Positions 9,940 to 19,829 of a stretch of 64,000 nucleotides of DNA are shown here, in pieces. The DNA is taken from positions 5,585,647-5,649,646 of the forward strand of contig NC_020167.2 in the NCBI RefSeq assembly GCF_000224145.3. Reading direction: 5' to 3'. The position numbers and the translations under genes are program-made. The notes under the pieces were generated by a model. The model had not been told where the DNA came from, searched no databases, and was given only the letters and a program-made list of their open reading frames with translations. Source of the DNA: Ciona intestinalis (taxonomy: Eukaryota; Chordata; Ascidiacea; Phlebobranchia; Cionidae). Numbering within the stretch: the stretch's first letter is position 1; every line of letters begins with the position of its first letter.

Positions 9940-11130
9940 AAACCAAAAGAAACATAAGACAAATCAACTGCGGTTCAGGTTTTTATTTTATATTTGACGA
10001 GAATACCATTATATCAGTATCAGTACAAATTGAACAGCGGTCGCTAAATATCTCGCAAGAATTAATTTTCTTCTGAAAAAATAAAACAGGATTAAAATAC
10101 CTTCATCATTTACATGGCTGGCGTTGGTGGAAAGCCACTACGGCACGACAAGCCCCCAGCCAATGGTAGTGGGTTTCTACTTAGGTGAGAAACCCTTGCG
10201 GGATGTTACTGTCCACGCAGGTTAAAGAAACCCCCATAGACAAAAATGATACAACGAATGCACATACACATGTGCACGACAATAACGACAAAAAGACAAA
10301 AATTATACAACGAGGTGCAAATACAAAAAGTGCAAAAAGCATGCAGCAATACACACAACAGCTCAGACATATTTAAAATGGGACTATAACAAAAAGTTAA
10401 TTAACGCGGACATAATCATTGAAACATCTTCAAAGAAAATATGGTTCAAATCCTGAAGGATAATCATCTGCAGTGTACAAATCACTAAATATCCGACCAC
10501 AAGGAGTCGAAGCTAATAACGGCTCCGCATGCCCAAATCAAAAGATAAGTCGCCATGCTGGTACCACGATACTCTCGTTGTATCTTCACGCAATACAATA
10601 TCGTTCGGATGTTAAGCACCGCTTCGACCGTCATGAAACTGCGTCAGGTTGTTACGAACCGCACGAATAGTGACCTAAATAACCGAGCGTAGCATCACTG
10701 TACTGGTAGTGACCTAAACTAGCGTAGCATCACTGGCGGCGACGTCTACGCAACAACCCAACGGTACATAACTCAGTCTAAAACCGTGACATAACCGCAC
10801 CGAACGCAGGGCCGAAAGACCCATCGACGTAGCGTAATTGTAACGTGGCCAGCGTCACAATTAGGCTTTAGTAAAAATAATAGCAACTGGTTCACTGGGA
10901 CAATCTTTTAAAGAAAATATGGGATATCAATTTTTTTTAACTGCGTGTATATTATAATGCGCGCGGATATTACTAAAGTATTTGTGTACCAACATGCCGA
11001 TCTTATCAAGTGATTAGGACAATGCAGAATCATTAAAAAATTTTTCTTCTGCAGCATATACGCTGGCTTTTCTGCAACAATATAGATATATTAACATAAG
11101 CAGTTTATACTATATGATCTCCAACAATAA
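9940..11130. other. Intergenic stretch with no recognisable gene
   Basis: Small open frames here lack splice context or family similarity. It holds a locally GC-richer part at 10480-10870, where a motif (TAGTGACCTAAA ... GCGTAGCATCACTG) is repeated at about 10668 and 10707. Confidence 0.5.
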
Positions 11131-11143
11131 ATGGTTTTTATTA

Positions 11144-11345
11144 TGACGTCAGTTACCTTCATTCCAGAATTTCGCTCTGTCCTCTTGATTCTCTGTGACG
11201 TCACATATACCACGTTCTAAAATATAGACTAAGTGCGGTTGCAAATAATAAAGATTTTGACGAAACCCAAACAACTCACGAAGTGGGTTCTTCTTTTTTC
11301 TCATCACCGCTTCGTGACGTCACATCTCTGATGTCATCTATAAAA
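11144..11345 (+). promoter_or_regulatory. CRE/ATF cluster followed by a TATA box
   Basis: Three perfect TGACGTCA palindromes lie at 11144-11151, 11196-11203 and 11315-11322. A TGATGTCA-like half site follows near 11329 and TATAAAA lies at 11339-11345. More TGACGT half-sites are at about 11591 and 11653. The spacing is that of a plus-strand core promoter with CREB/ATF input. No convincing downstream product was found: the 61-codon frame starting near 11470 is basic and unmatched. Confidence 0.45.
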
Positions 11346-11659
11346 GATCTGGTGTACGTAACAATGTATATTGTGATTTATACTTTACCAATTCTTTGAT
11401 CTTCATGCTTTATTTTGTGCTAACAGCACGAATATATTTTAGAGCGAAATTAATAGAACTGTAAGTAATGTGCCTTGCGACGACGCAAAGTGCGCATGGG
11501 GCCCCATGAAAAAATGTCGCAAACAGCAAGTATATAGAAGAAACGCAATAACGTCGCAAATAATGCGTGTTCTAAGACGTGAACCGGTCTATGACGTAAT
11601 AATCACGAGCGATAGCGAAGCGGTTATGACGCGATGTCATACAAACGAATTATGACGTA

Positions 11660-12341
11660 ACGCAGCGATTGTGTAAACCGATGTCACGTCGCGAGTGACT
11701 TGTGACAAATTAAGAACCGTAGCGAAATTGCTGAAATAAATTTGTTAAATATTAATATAGAATAATTTAGAAATGAGAATAATCGCAAGGCACAATACTA
11801 ATATATTATAATAGATTTACACATATTTATGGAATAAACTAAATATTTATATTCTACTGTAAATACATTAAAATACTAGTTTAAAAAGTAACATTAAATA
11901 ACTAAATAAAAACATAGTTTGTAATTAAGTAATACTAAACAGTAGCAATAATACTTAACTTCAACTCTTGTTCGTAATCCTGTACAGAGTTTATCCAAAA
12001 AGTGCTGCTTTGTCGCTGGTTCTTCTAAACTGCGTTGTACTGTTGCAACGTGTTGTAAGGACGACGCTTTACATGCCCGGGGAATCAACAAAAAGCGGGA
12101 GACGTCGGGGAATCAAATGATTGACGCGGAGGATTTAAATTCCACACGTTTCTCGGTTGCCCTGCGTGTACTTTACATACTGTATAACTGAACAGGCAAG
12201 TCGCCTTATAAATTGTTTAAAATCAACGACTGCTTATTTACAAAACTTTATTAACAAATACAATCAACAGTATCTAACAAACATAAGCGAGGCAAACCGT
12301 TACACTTTACATTTTTACAACTTATTATCCAGCAATCCTTA
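11660..12341. other. Probable 3' UTR and downstream flank of the TGF-beta gene
   Basis: AT-rich DNA 3' of the ligand stop codon on the minus strand. A minus-strand frame at 12091-11951 (HVATVQRSLEEPATKQ ...) has a protein-like look but no partner exon or recognised family, so it is not called. Confidence 0.35.
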
Positions 12342-15300
12342 TTAGGAACACCCACAGTGTTTCACTTCAATCTCTGGCAAAAACACGGACTCAACTCCGA
12401 ATTCGGAACTCAAGGTGGCGTACATGGAATAATAGTCAGTTGGAACGCAGCAGATTGTCGGTTGTTCATTTTCAGACCTTAAACCGAACTCCCGTTCCTG
12501 TAAATGGTTTTAATTAGAAAGGAATCGCTTTTGACATATTGCATACATTCTTCTTTAATGAATAGCCACTATAAAAAGATTAACCACTATAAAACTAAGT
12601 TTCGCGGCTCACGGGCCGGATTTTTTCACGTTTATAAACGATTGGTTGTGGCACGGCGACGGACATAGCATCAGATAACAGATTAAAACTAGCAATGAGA
12701 TACCACTGAATACTCATGCAAGTTAATTGAAAACAAAGTGAGGTTTACAAAACAAACTCACTAACAAAAAAATGAATTAAAAAATAAACGTTAGCTAACC
12801 ACGGTTAGTGCCAAGGCATGGTTGCTTGCATTGGTTGGCATCTGAATGGGAAAGTCGCATCTTCCAACACATTCACCAATATCGTACACGGAGGAAGGGT
12901 ACAAGATGTGGTGTCGAAACTATAAGCATGACATACCAACTGTTAAACAACTAAACATGGTATTTCATTATCAATAAACTTATGGTTCGTTTATACAAAC
13001 AGTTATGGCTTTATCGGCTTGTTAATTAAAAATCGCGAGCGTGTCGCACAGCGCAGTAATAAATCTCAGAAAAGCAAACGACCAAGACAAATAGCATGTG
13101 GCACGCATGATCAGCACGCTTTAGGATTGGAATGTCATACGTAATCAAGTGTAAATCAATAAATGCTAAACATTATATTAAACATTCGACTACAAGTTCA
13201 AGGACGGAAAACAACAGTCACGAGAACTAAAGCTAAAATTAAAATAAGTACATAAAATATAAGTTGGTCCAAACTAATTAGGCATGAATTTTGTATTAAA
13301 AGTTATATCTCGGTTCTGTTTTAACCAATTCATGCCTAGCATGAACTTGACAGGTTCACGAGGGGAAGCGACCACATATGCTGCGCAATACGCCCAAGTT
13401 ATATATAATCTTTGGGTCGCGTGAGAATAAGAGTTTTGCAACAACGTAGCCTACCGCAACTTTATCACGCCTCTCACTGTGTTTAACAATATTATTCTGT
13501 TTAACGCGATCAAGAACTAAACAAAACTCAGTTATAGCGGGGTTAGGAAAGATGAGACGCCTTTTCATTCTATTTTCTTGTCCCATTTAATGGAAAAAAA
13601 GACATATTAAAAGAATTATAAAACCACATCATCACAACTCCCATATATCGTTGTTAATTGTTTAAAACACGATATTTGAATATCAATGCTAAAGGTGTCC
13701 CATCTTCCCCCACAGTACTATTATTTTTAAATTACCCAATCGTCTTGAAAGTTGATGGGGAAACTGGTCCTTTCACACCCCCTGATACCACGTGACGGAC
13801 TTCGTCTCATTCGTGTGATCCAACTATTCCTTCGTCGATGGTGAGCTGCGGAATCGTATTTTAATACAGAGTGTTAGTATAATACGCGTATGTTTAAACG
13901 GAAACTTTAACCATCTAACCGCCACAGTCGAATTAAGTCAACATGTTTTACTAGAGTGATTTAAATAGGAGGAATTAAACTGATAAAAAAGCTTATAGTT
14001 GTGATATAGTAGGGTGGGGGAAGATGGGACACCTATTCGTTCTATTTTCTCGTCCCATTTGGTAGTAAACACGAAACATTCAAAGAATTACAAAACCGTA
14101 TCCTCATGACTTCCATAGACCGTTGTTAATTGTTTAAAACACGATCCGAATATTTAGATATTATGTGCTAAAGGTGTCCCATCTTCCCCCACCCTACTAT
14201 AATTCGTTTTTGTATATTATTCAGCATTCTGCTGTTGTGTAATCATAAAGGTGGTGAGTGTAACTTTATTTTACTATGATATCTACTTTATCATATAATA
14301 GGGGGGAGGAGGGGGCATGGGACACCTTTAGCTCATAATATGAAAAAAAATGATCGTGTTTTAAACACATTGGAGTCGTAAGGATACGGTTTTGTAATAC
14401 TTTTAATGTTCTTTGCTTACTACGAAATGGGACGAGAACAAAAGAAAGGGGTGTCTCATCTCCCCCTACCCTACTAGTATGCATTTGACAGTAAATGAAA
14501 CGGTAAATAAATATAACAATGCCTCACATGCTCTTCTGCCTTGTGGGATCTTTGCAATAACCTGTTGTGAGGCACCAGGTCCGGCTTGCAAATGAAATCC
14601 GAGAGACAGGACCCGGCGAAGTACATTTAAAACACTGGGTTCACTCGAGTTTCCTACAATAATATTTTTCTGGATTTATTCCCACGCATGGCAAGCATTT
14701 TTGGCCGTATAACAACAGCATTGTTATTCGTCAATGTGGTTTAAATTCTGTTGTTTTGCAATCCAGCGTGCAAAAGGCAGGGAGTAAGTTGAAGTGGTTT
14801 GACTGCTGCGGTTCACGATAGAGGTTTTCGCGACACAGACATGCACTTTCAAAGTTACATGTTTGACGTTACTTTTTGTTCGGAATATCACGTAATGCAG
14901 TTAATCAGAAACAGAAGATCTATAGTTATACCGCAGCGACACACATCTGAAAACCAGTACGTGTATTCGCCCCGTGTTAAAATATTAACCGAAATGTAAA
15001 TTCGTGTTTCTTTCCGATTTAATCCAAACCACGTGCCTTTAGATTTAGATCCGATATTTGTTTTTATTTATTTTGAAATAAACAATACATGGAAAGTCGT
15101 ACCCGACATTACTTGGCGGCTCTGAGTAACTTGCACACTTAGTTGCAGGTTGCTATGTTCGTGGAGCAGCCATTCCATTAAAATTCCCGTATCAAGACTC
15201 GCCACTATCATATACCCGCCGCCACCCGCACATGAAGCCTGGGAGAAAAACATAACGGAAGTGAAGGAAACAATATCAGTATAAAATACTTCGTTAAAAA

Positions 15301-16596
15301 ATAAAGCGAAAAGTTGCTGCCCATGATAAGAGCCTTGATAAGATTTATAAACATTACTCCGAATTAGAGTTCGTGCGATAAATTAGTGTGGGAAAGTTGG
15401 CTAACAATGGGAGTATAGTTCTTTTAAAATTTGACGAATTATCGGCGTTTACATCGATGTTTGAATTTCAAAAAATGCGGAACACTTAAGACAGGCACAA
15501 TAAACATGTGGTTTTAAGCCGGTTTTTTCTGCTTAAAAATGGGTTTCAATCTCATTTCTTATGCTTATCTGATCCGATTATTATCAACAATATTATCTTG
15601 ACATTAGCCTTTAGTTTCACTTTTATTGACCTTGCTTACAGCCATGTCTCTCCAAGATATTATACCCTTGTAGGCGTATTTATCTTTTGACAGCACTACA
15701 ATATATTACGGCAATTTTCCCAAACCTAGCGGTTCTTAATGTATTCTCGAAGTTGTCACAAATACCGAAAAATCGTCTACTAAGTTATATTACATGTTAT
15801 AGCTCATCACATCCGTTATAAGGTGCAAATGAAACTGAACACCAGTGTTTTAACAACAGTCGCTGCAAATTGGATAAGGTACATTTATTTTATCAAGTTG
15901 GGAGGTCATTACCTGCGTGCTATGATGAACCACTACTTCAGTTTCCGAATCATCGTTCGGAAGTTTTCGGACAACTACGTCATACAATCCGAAACCCTCG
16001 TTTAATTGGCAAGGTGGTATTCGAAGCAATGCGAGGTCAACTCCGATTAGCTCGTGCAGGCTAAAGTTGTGACTAAAAGTGAAAACAAGGAGAGTTAATT
16101 GCATTTTCATGCTTGCGTGCAAAACGACAGTCGTTATACCACGGGTGTTCTGTTACATACAGCTCGTGCCCGCTCACGAATTACCGCGTGTATGTAAATT
16201 TGTGGGTGATTATTGTTTTTTTTTCTGTATGGCTGACAATTTAGACAGCCCATTAGTGAGAAATTAACATTCAGTATCTTGCCCAGGAACATATGCCAAA
16301 ATGGTAGAAGCGACGAGCCTTGAGGAATTAGCTGTATTTCCATTGGTTCTTAGCTTTGTAGGCTTACCGAAGCGGATGGGTAAACGACACCACCACATGA
16401 TCTGTGTTAGTTTGGTGCTCAACAGGAAAACGCGTAATCAGTTCAATAGGACGGTCGCCGCCTCTCGGGTCAAAAAAGTTTTTCCATTTCCGTCTAAGAC
16501 TCGGAGAGAAGACAGAGCATGGGGCAATGGCTTCAAGCATGTTGTCCAAAGCTTCTTCTGATGATGGCTGCCCTCTTTGTTTTAAATCTGAGAGCT
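12342..16596 (-). CDS. Divergent TGF-beta superfamily ligand (all but the N-terminal exon)
   Basis: Seven exons in transcript order are 16596-16368, 16060-15913, 15238-15103, 14653-14528, 13845-13736, 12919-12800 and 12497-12342. All phases agree, giving about 341 residues after the missing start. The prodomain shows the arm-like ELIGVDLALLRI and MIVASLDTGILMEWLLHEHS (compare FDVT..V..WL...N). Basic sites HHRRRN and RMRR precede the mature chain. The mature domain has all seven cystine-knot cysteines in order: CERTSFPINFQDDW, YDIGECVGRCDFP, NASNHALAL, ICCVPTDYYSM and EVKHCGCS with stop. Spacing between C1-C2, C2-C3 and C5-C6 is typical. The usual W-I-x-A-P segment is missing. The CC pair keeps the inter-chain cysteine, so a disulfide dimer is expected. 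It is a secreted ligand for type I/II Ser/Thr kinase receptors. Subfamily is not assigned and the signal peptide exon was not found. Confidence 0.88.
13533..13721 (-). mobile_element. Cimi-like MITE, copy 5
   Basis: TATAGCGGGGTTAGGAAAGA at the left and GGTGTCCCATCTTCCCCCAC at the right flank the family interior. It abuts the donor of the TGF-beta exon ending at 13736. Confidence 0.85.
14005..14201 (-). mobile_element. Cimi-like MITE, copy 6 (near consensus)
   Basis: One of the best preserved copies. Perfect-looking TIRs TATAGTAGGGTGGGGGAAGA and CTTCCCCCACCCTACTATA enclose about 155 bp, in a TGF-beta intron. Confidence 0.92.
14295..14477 (+). mobile_element. Cimi-like MITE, copy 7
   Basis: Opposite orientation to copy 6 and about 95 bp from it. 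It has GGGACACCTTTAGCTCATAA and a right end CCCCCTACCCTACTAGTA. Confidence 0.85.
16117..16325 (-). mobile_element. Cics-like composite SINE, copy d
   Basis: AACGACAGTCGTTATACCAC, ACAATTTAGACAGCCCATTA and a truncated tRNA-like head ending near GACGAGCCTTGAGG. It lies in the intron between the first two known TGF-beta exons. Confidence 0.75.
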
Positions 16597-17394
16597 CTGA
16601 AGTTTGATGGAAACAAAGTTTAATGTTACTATATGATTTGTAATTATCGAGGCCCGATTTATGTTCATTATCTATATATGTGTCTATATACGCCCTATGC
16701 GCACTGTCGAGTTACAATGTTTCATTTTACAAACTGGATCAGATGGAGCAATCACATATTTATATTTTGTAGTGTAACATGATTGTCTTTATATTTACAC
16801 CGGGCACAAACTGTGTATTCCTGTACGTCAGACATATTCGCACACGCCTCGAGGTATTATTGCGGGCTTAGAAATAAATAAAATGGCGGATATTTATACA
16901 TTGATAATACTGATCTTCAAACGAGCAAAACTGCGATATAAAAAAACTTACTTTTAACGTACTCCAACTCTAGAAAACCACTATCGCCTGCAATAATAAT
17001 TGTATTTATTAAACAATGTAAAAGGTATGGTGTTAATCAACACCCAAGTTGCAAGCAATTTATTAATTGGCGCGAAGAATTATTTAGATTAGAAGATGTG
17101 GTCATATGAGACCACAAATTAAAGCTTTATAAATTAAGATTTCGCACAAAAAGTTTCGCACAAATTAGTTGCAAGCAGTTCTACTTTAGTGAGAAGCGAA
17201 ATGCCATTGTTTCTAATCTAACTTGGAAAATTATAGGTTTGACGGATATCGTTCAGATATTTATATATTTTTAATTCAAGTGTACTGGAAACGTTTTCAG
17301 AATTAGTAAGGAGTTATACGTGAGGAGAAGAAGGACAACTAATTTTAATGAAATATTCTTTTAATCGCCGAATGGCACAAAAAACGTCGGAAAT

Positions 17395-17475
17395 AAACTG
17401 TACGGATTTTCATACTAGTTAAGCCAGTTGAAAGATTATCTACTATATGCCTGGTAGCAGAGGTAACAAAATAGG
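17395..17475. repeat. Foldback repeat, copy 3 (partial)
   Basis: TGCCTGGTAGCAGAGGTAAC, with AACGTCGGAAATAAAC and a diverged arm, matches the family at 7240 and 54728 in reverse orientation. Confidence 0.5.
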
Positions 17476-17816
17476 CGATTAATCAAGTCAGTATAACTAG
17501 CAGCAAGCGGAGGTTACGACTCTCTGCAATTAAATGTCATGCGCAACACGCCACCTTTTCTTACCTTTCGAAGGAAAATATCGACACACTCCTAAATAAA
17601 ATATTTTATTTATAGAGCTGCAATCAGATTTTAAGAATACGCCGTTTGACTTCCGTTGGATTTCATGTGATTTCTGGTGTACACACAACACCTGTATATA
17701 GGCCTGCCACATATTCATGGTATAAACTCGGCTTTTATTCTCATGCACACAGGCCTACCGTAATGTCCATTTTTAAATTTTTTCCTTATTTTTAAGGGCT
17801 ACATTTAGAAAATATA

Positions 17817-18010
17817 TGGTAGAGGGGAGGGGGGAAAGATAGGGCACCTTTTCATTATATTTCCTCCTCCCATTTGGCAACTAACAACAATACATTCAAA
17901 GAATTATGAAACCAAGAATTATGTTTTCTAACGACTCCCATAGACCGTTGTTAATTGTTTAAAGCATGATCGGGATGTTTAGTTATTATGAGCAAAATGT
18001 CCCGTGAACC
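17817..18010 (-). mobile_element. Cimi-like MITE, copy 8
   Basis: Degraded copy. It carries GGGGAAAGATAGGGCACCTT at the left, CATAGACCGTTGTTAATTGT inside and a weak right end. Confidence 0.75.
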
Positions 18011-18207
18011 CGTCTTTTCTTACGATATATTTTTAAAGATGTAGCTTTTAAAAATAAAGACAAATCGGAAACCATATTTTCTGTCGTCCCCATTTTGCCC
18101 AATATCGATGGCAGCCCTGCTTCTACACCAGACACACATTCGATGTGTTCAATTACCGCATGTACACAGTCTTATAAACGCTTTTGATGAACAGACTTAC
18201 AAAAAAT

Positions 18208-18410
18208 ATATAGTGGGGTGGGGAATGATAGGACACCTTTAGCACATAACATCCAAATAACCTGATAGTGTGTTTTAAAAAAATTAACAGCGGTCTATGG
18301 AAGTCGTGAGGATACCATTTTATAATTCTTTGAATGTTCTTTGTTGACTGCTCTATGGGACGAGAAAATAGAATAAAAAAGGTGACCCATTCAACCCCAC
18401 CCTACTATAT
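18208..18410 (+). mobile_element. Cimi-like MITE, copy 9
   Basis: TATATAGTGGGGTGGGGAAT at the left and CAACCCCACCCTACTATAT at the right, with the family interior between. Confidence 0.88.
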
Positions 18411-18996
18411 GTATCCATACAACACTTACGCCTATCCCTGTTGAGTGTATCACTGTTCCCCATGTCTCGTGCAACAACACGTAAGGTCTCACACTTTGTA
18501 GCGAACGACCCCACTCTAAAATTAAACCACATCCATTATAAAGGCTAAAGAAGACATTAAACAGAATACATATAAATTTTAATGGCGTATACTGTTCAGA
18601 GTTATATACGGAGTAAGTGAGGACTTTGTCCCATAAAGTACATTTCGTTTAATATACTTCTTAGATATGAAAAACTCTGCCATGAATACTTTTTACATCG
18701 AAGAATGTGTTTCGGTAATATAATATACAAATCTTTATAGTTATAATTTCGGCCTTCAAATTATATTTTCATATTGAGTTAAAGTTGCGTTTCAGGGTGC
18801 CGGTGAGTTAAAGTATACTACTTATGCTGCCCTGTTATCTTTATTTAACGTTATAAGTTAAGTTAACCTCGTATTACCCAAGCATACATTGATTAATCAC
18901 ATTAATTACTTCTTTATACAAACTATTAGTAATGTAGAGAAGAAACAAACAAAAACTCAAAGCACGTACATATTTTGGCCGCGAAGACAACTTTCA

Positions 18997-19161
18997 ATGG
19001 CTGACTGTTCGTGGCGGTTTGTTGTGTACCATGTCCTTCCATGCCTTGTGTTAATGCCCGCCACTGTTGCAACGAAGCATGCAGCCAAGACTACACAATA
19101 CATATTTGCATGCGTAAGAGATTTAGAAGCTAAAATATCTGAAGAAAATAAAATTGATTAA
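18997..19161 (+). CDS. Possible short secreted peptide, 54 codons (uncertain)
   Basis: An ATG-initiated frame begins MADCSWRFVVYHVLPCLVLM, which resembles a signal peptide, and ends at TAA. AATAAA-type motifs lie across and just after the stop. No family is recognised. A GTAAGA donor-like site inside (ATTTGCATGC before GTAAGAG) means it could instead be the first exon of a longer plus-strand gene. Chance cannot be excluded in 6 kb without other genes. Confidence 0.2.
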   Translation: MADCSWRFVVYHVLPCLVLMPATVATKHAAKTTQYIFACVRDLEAKISEENKID

Positions 19162-19639
19162 ATAAAATAGTCGCATACGTGACACTTATGTCTATTTCAC
19201 TGAATTAAAAATACTAATAAGCAAAATAATACATGTAAGGCGTCATTCCATTTTTAGATTAAATATTGCAGAGTTCTGCTGCAAAACCTGAAATGCTGCC
19301 GCCATAGACACAACGCATTGGTAAGGTAATTCTATAATAGTATAAACTGCAACACGTTCCTTTTAGATCAGATTCGTTGCAGTCTGGAACCAACTTGCCC
19401 CGCGCACTACTTTTATAAACCCCTTTCCAAAAAAGGCAGTCAAGTTCATACAGGCCCTGAGCTGCGTGAAACCCGACGCGCGAACGGTGTAAAACCACGG
19501 GTCGCGAACTTTGCAAACGAGTTCTGCTAAGCTGGTGGGGGAGTGCGGGCAAACGGAACTAAATTTCTGCTCATTAGACATTATACCATTGTCGGTTGTG
19601 ATAAAACACAGCTGCTTATGTATACTTCTAAACCTCCTC

Positions 19640-19825
19640 TTTGCTGATAAAGACGCTAAATGCCAATTGCTCCAACCCGGTGGCCACTAGATTGTCCAGA
19701 AAAAAAGTCATAAACACTAAATCACTCAAAAAAAAACCTAAATTTTAACTTTTCAGCTGGTACGAGGTGTATGATACAGAACACCTGTGTTATAACGACT
19801 GTCGTTTTCCTGCCACGCCAGAATA
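19640..19825 (+). mobile_element. Cics-like composite SINE, copy e
   Basis: CCAATTGCTCCAACCCGGTG, a diverged interior, then ACACCTGTGTTATAACGACT and GTCGTTTTCCTGCCACGCCA. Plus orientation, head missing. Confidence 0.7.
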
Positions 19826-19829
19826 AACC

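Larger units (their letters stand above)
16620..18996. other. Upstream flank of the TGF-beta gene
   Basis: No confident exon. It should hold the missing signal-peptide exon unless that lies further right. A minus-strand open segment at about 18524-18434 has both an acceptor (TTTAATTTTAG) and a donor (GTAAGTG). In one frame its phase suits the exon at 16596, but it encodes no hydrophobic leader. Confidence 0.3.

Noticed and set aside
11470-11655. 61-codon plus-strand frame after the CRE cluster as a protein gene
   Set aside because: Low-complexity basic composition, no recognised domain, no splice support. Kept only as a comment on the promoter-like region.
11951-12091. Minus-strand frame HVATVQRSLEEPATKQ... 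as an extra TGF-beta or separate exon
   Set aside because: It lies beyond the ligand stop codon at 12342 and no compatible neighbour exon was found.
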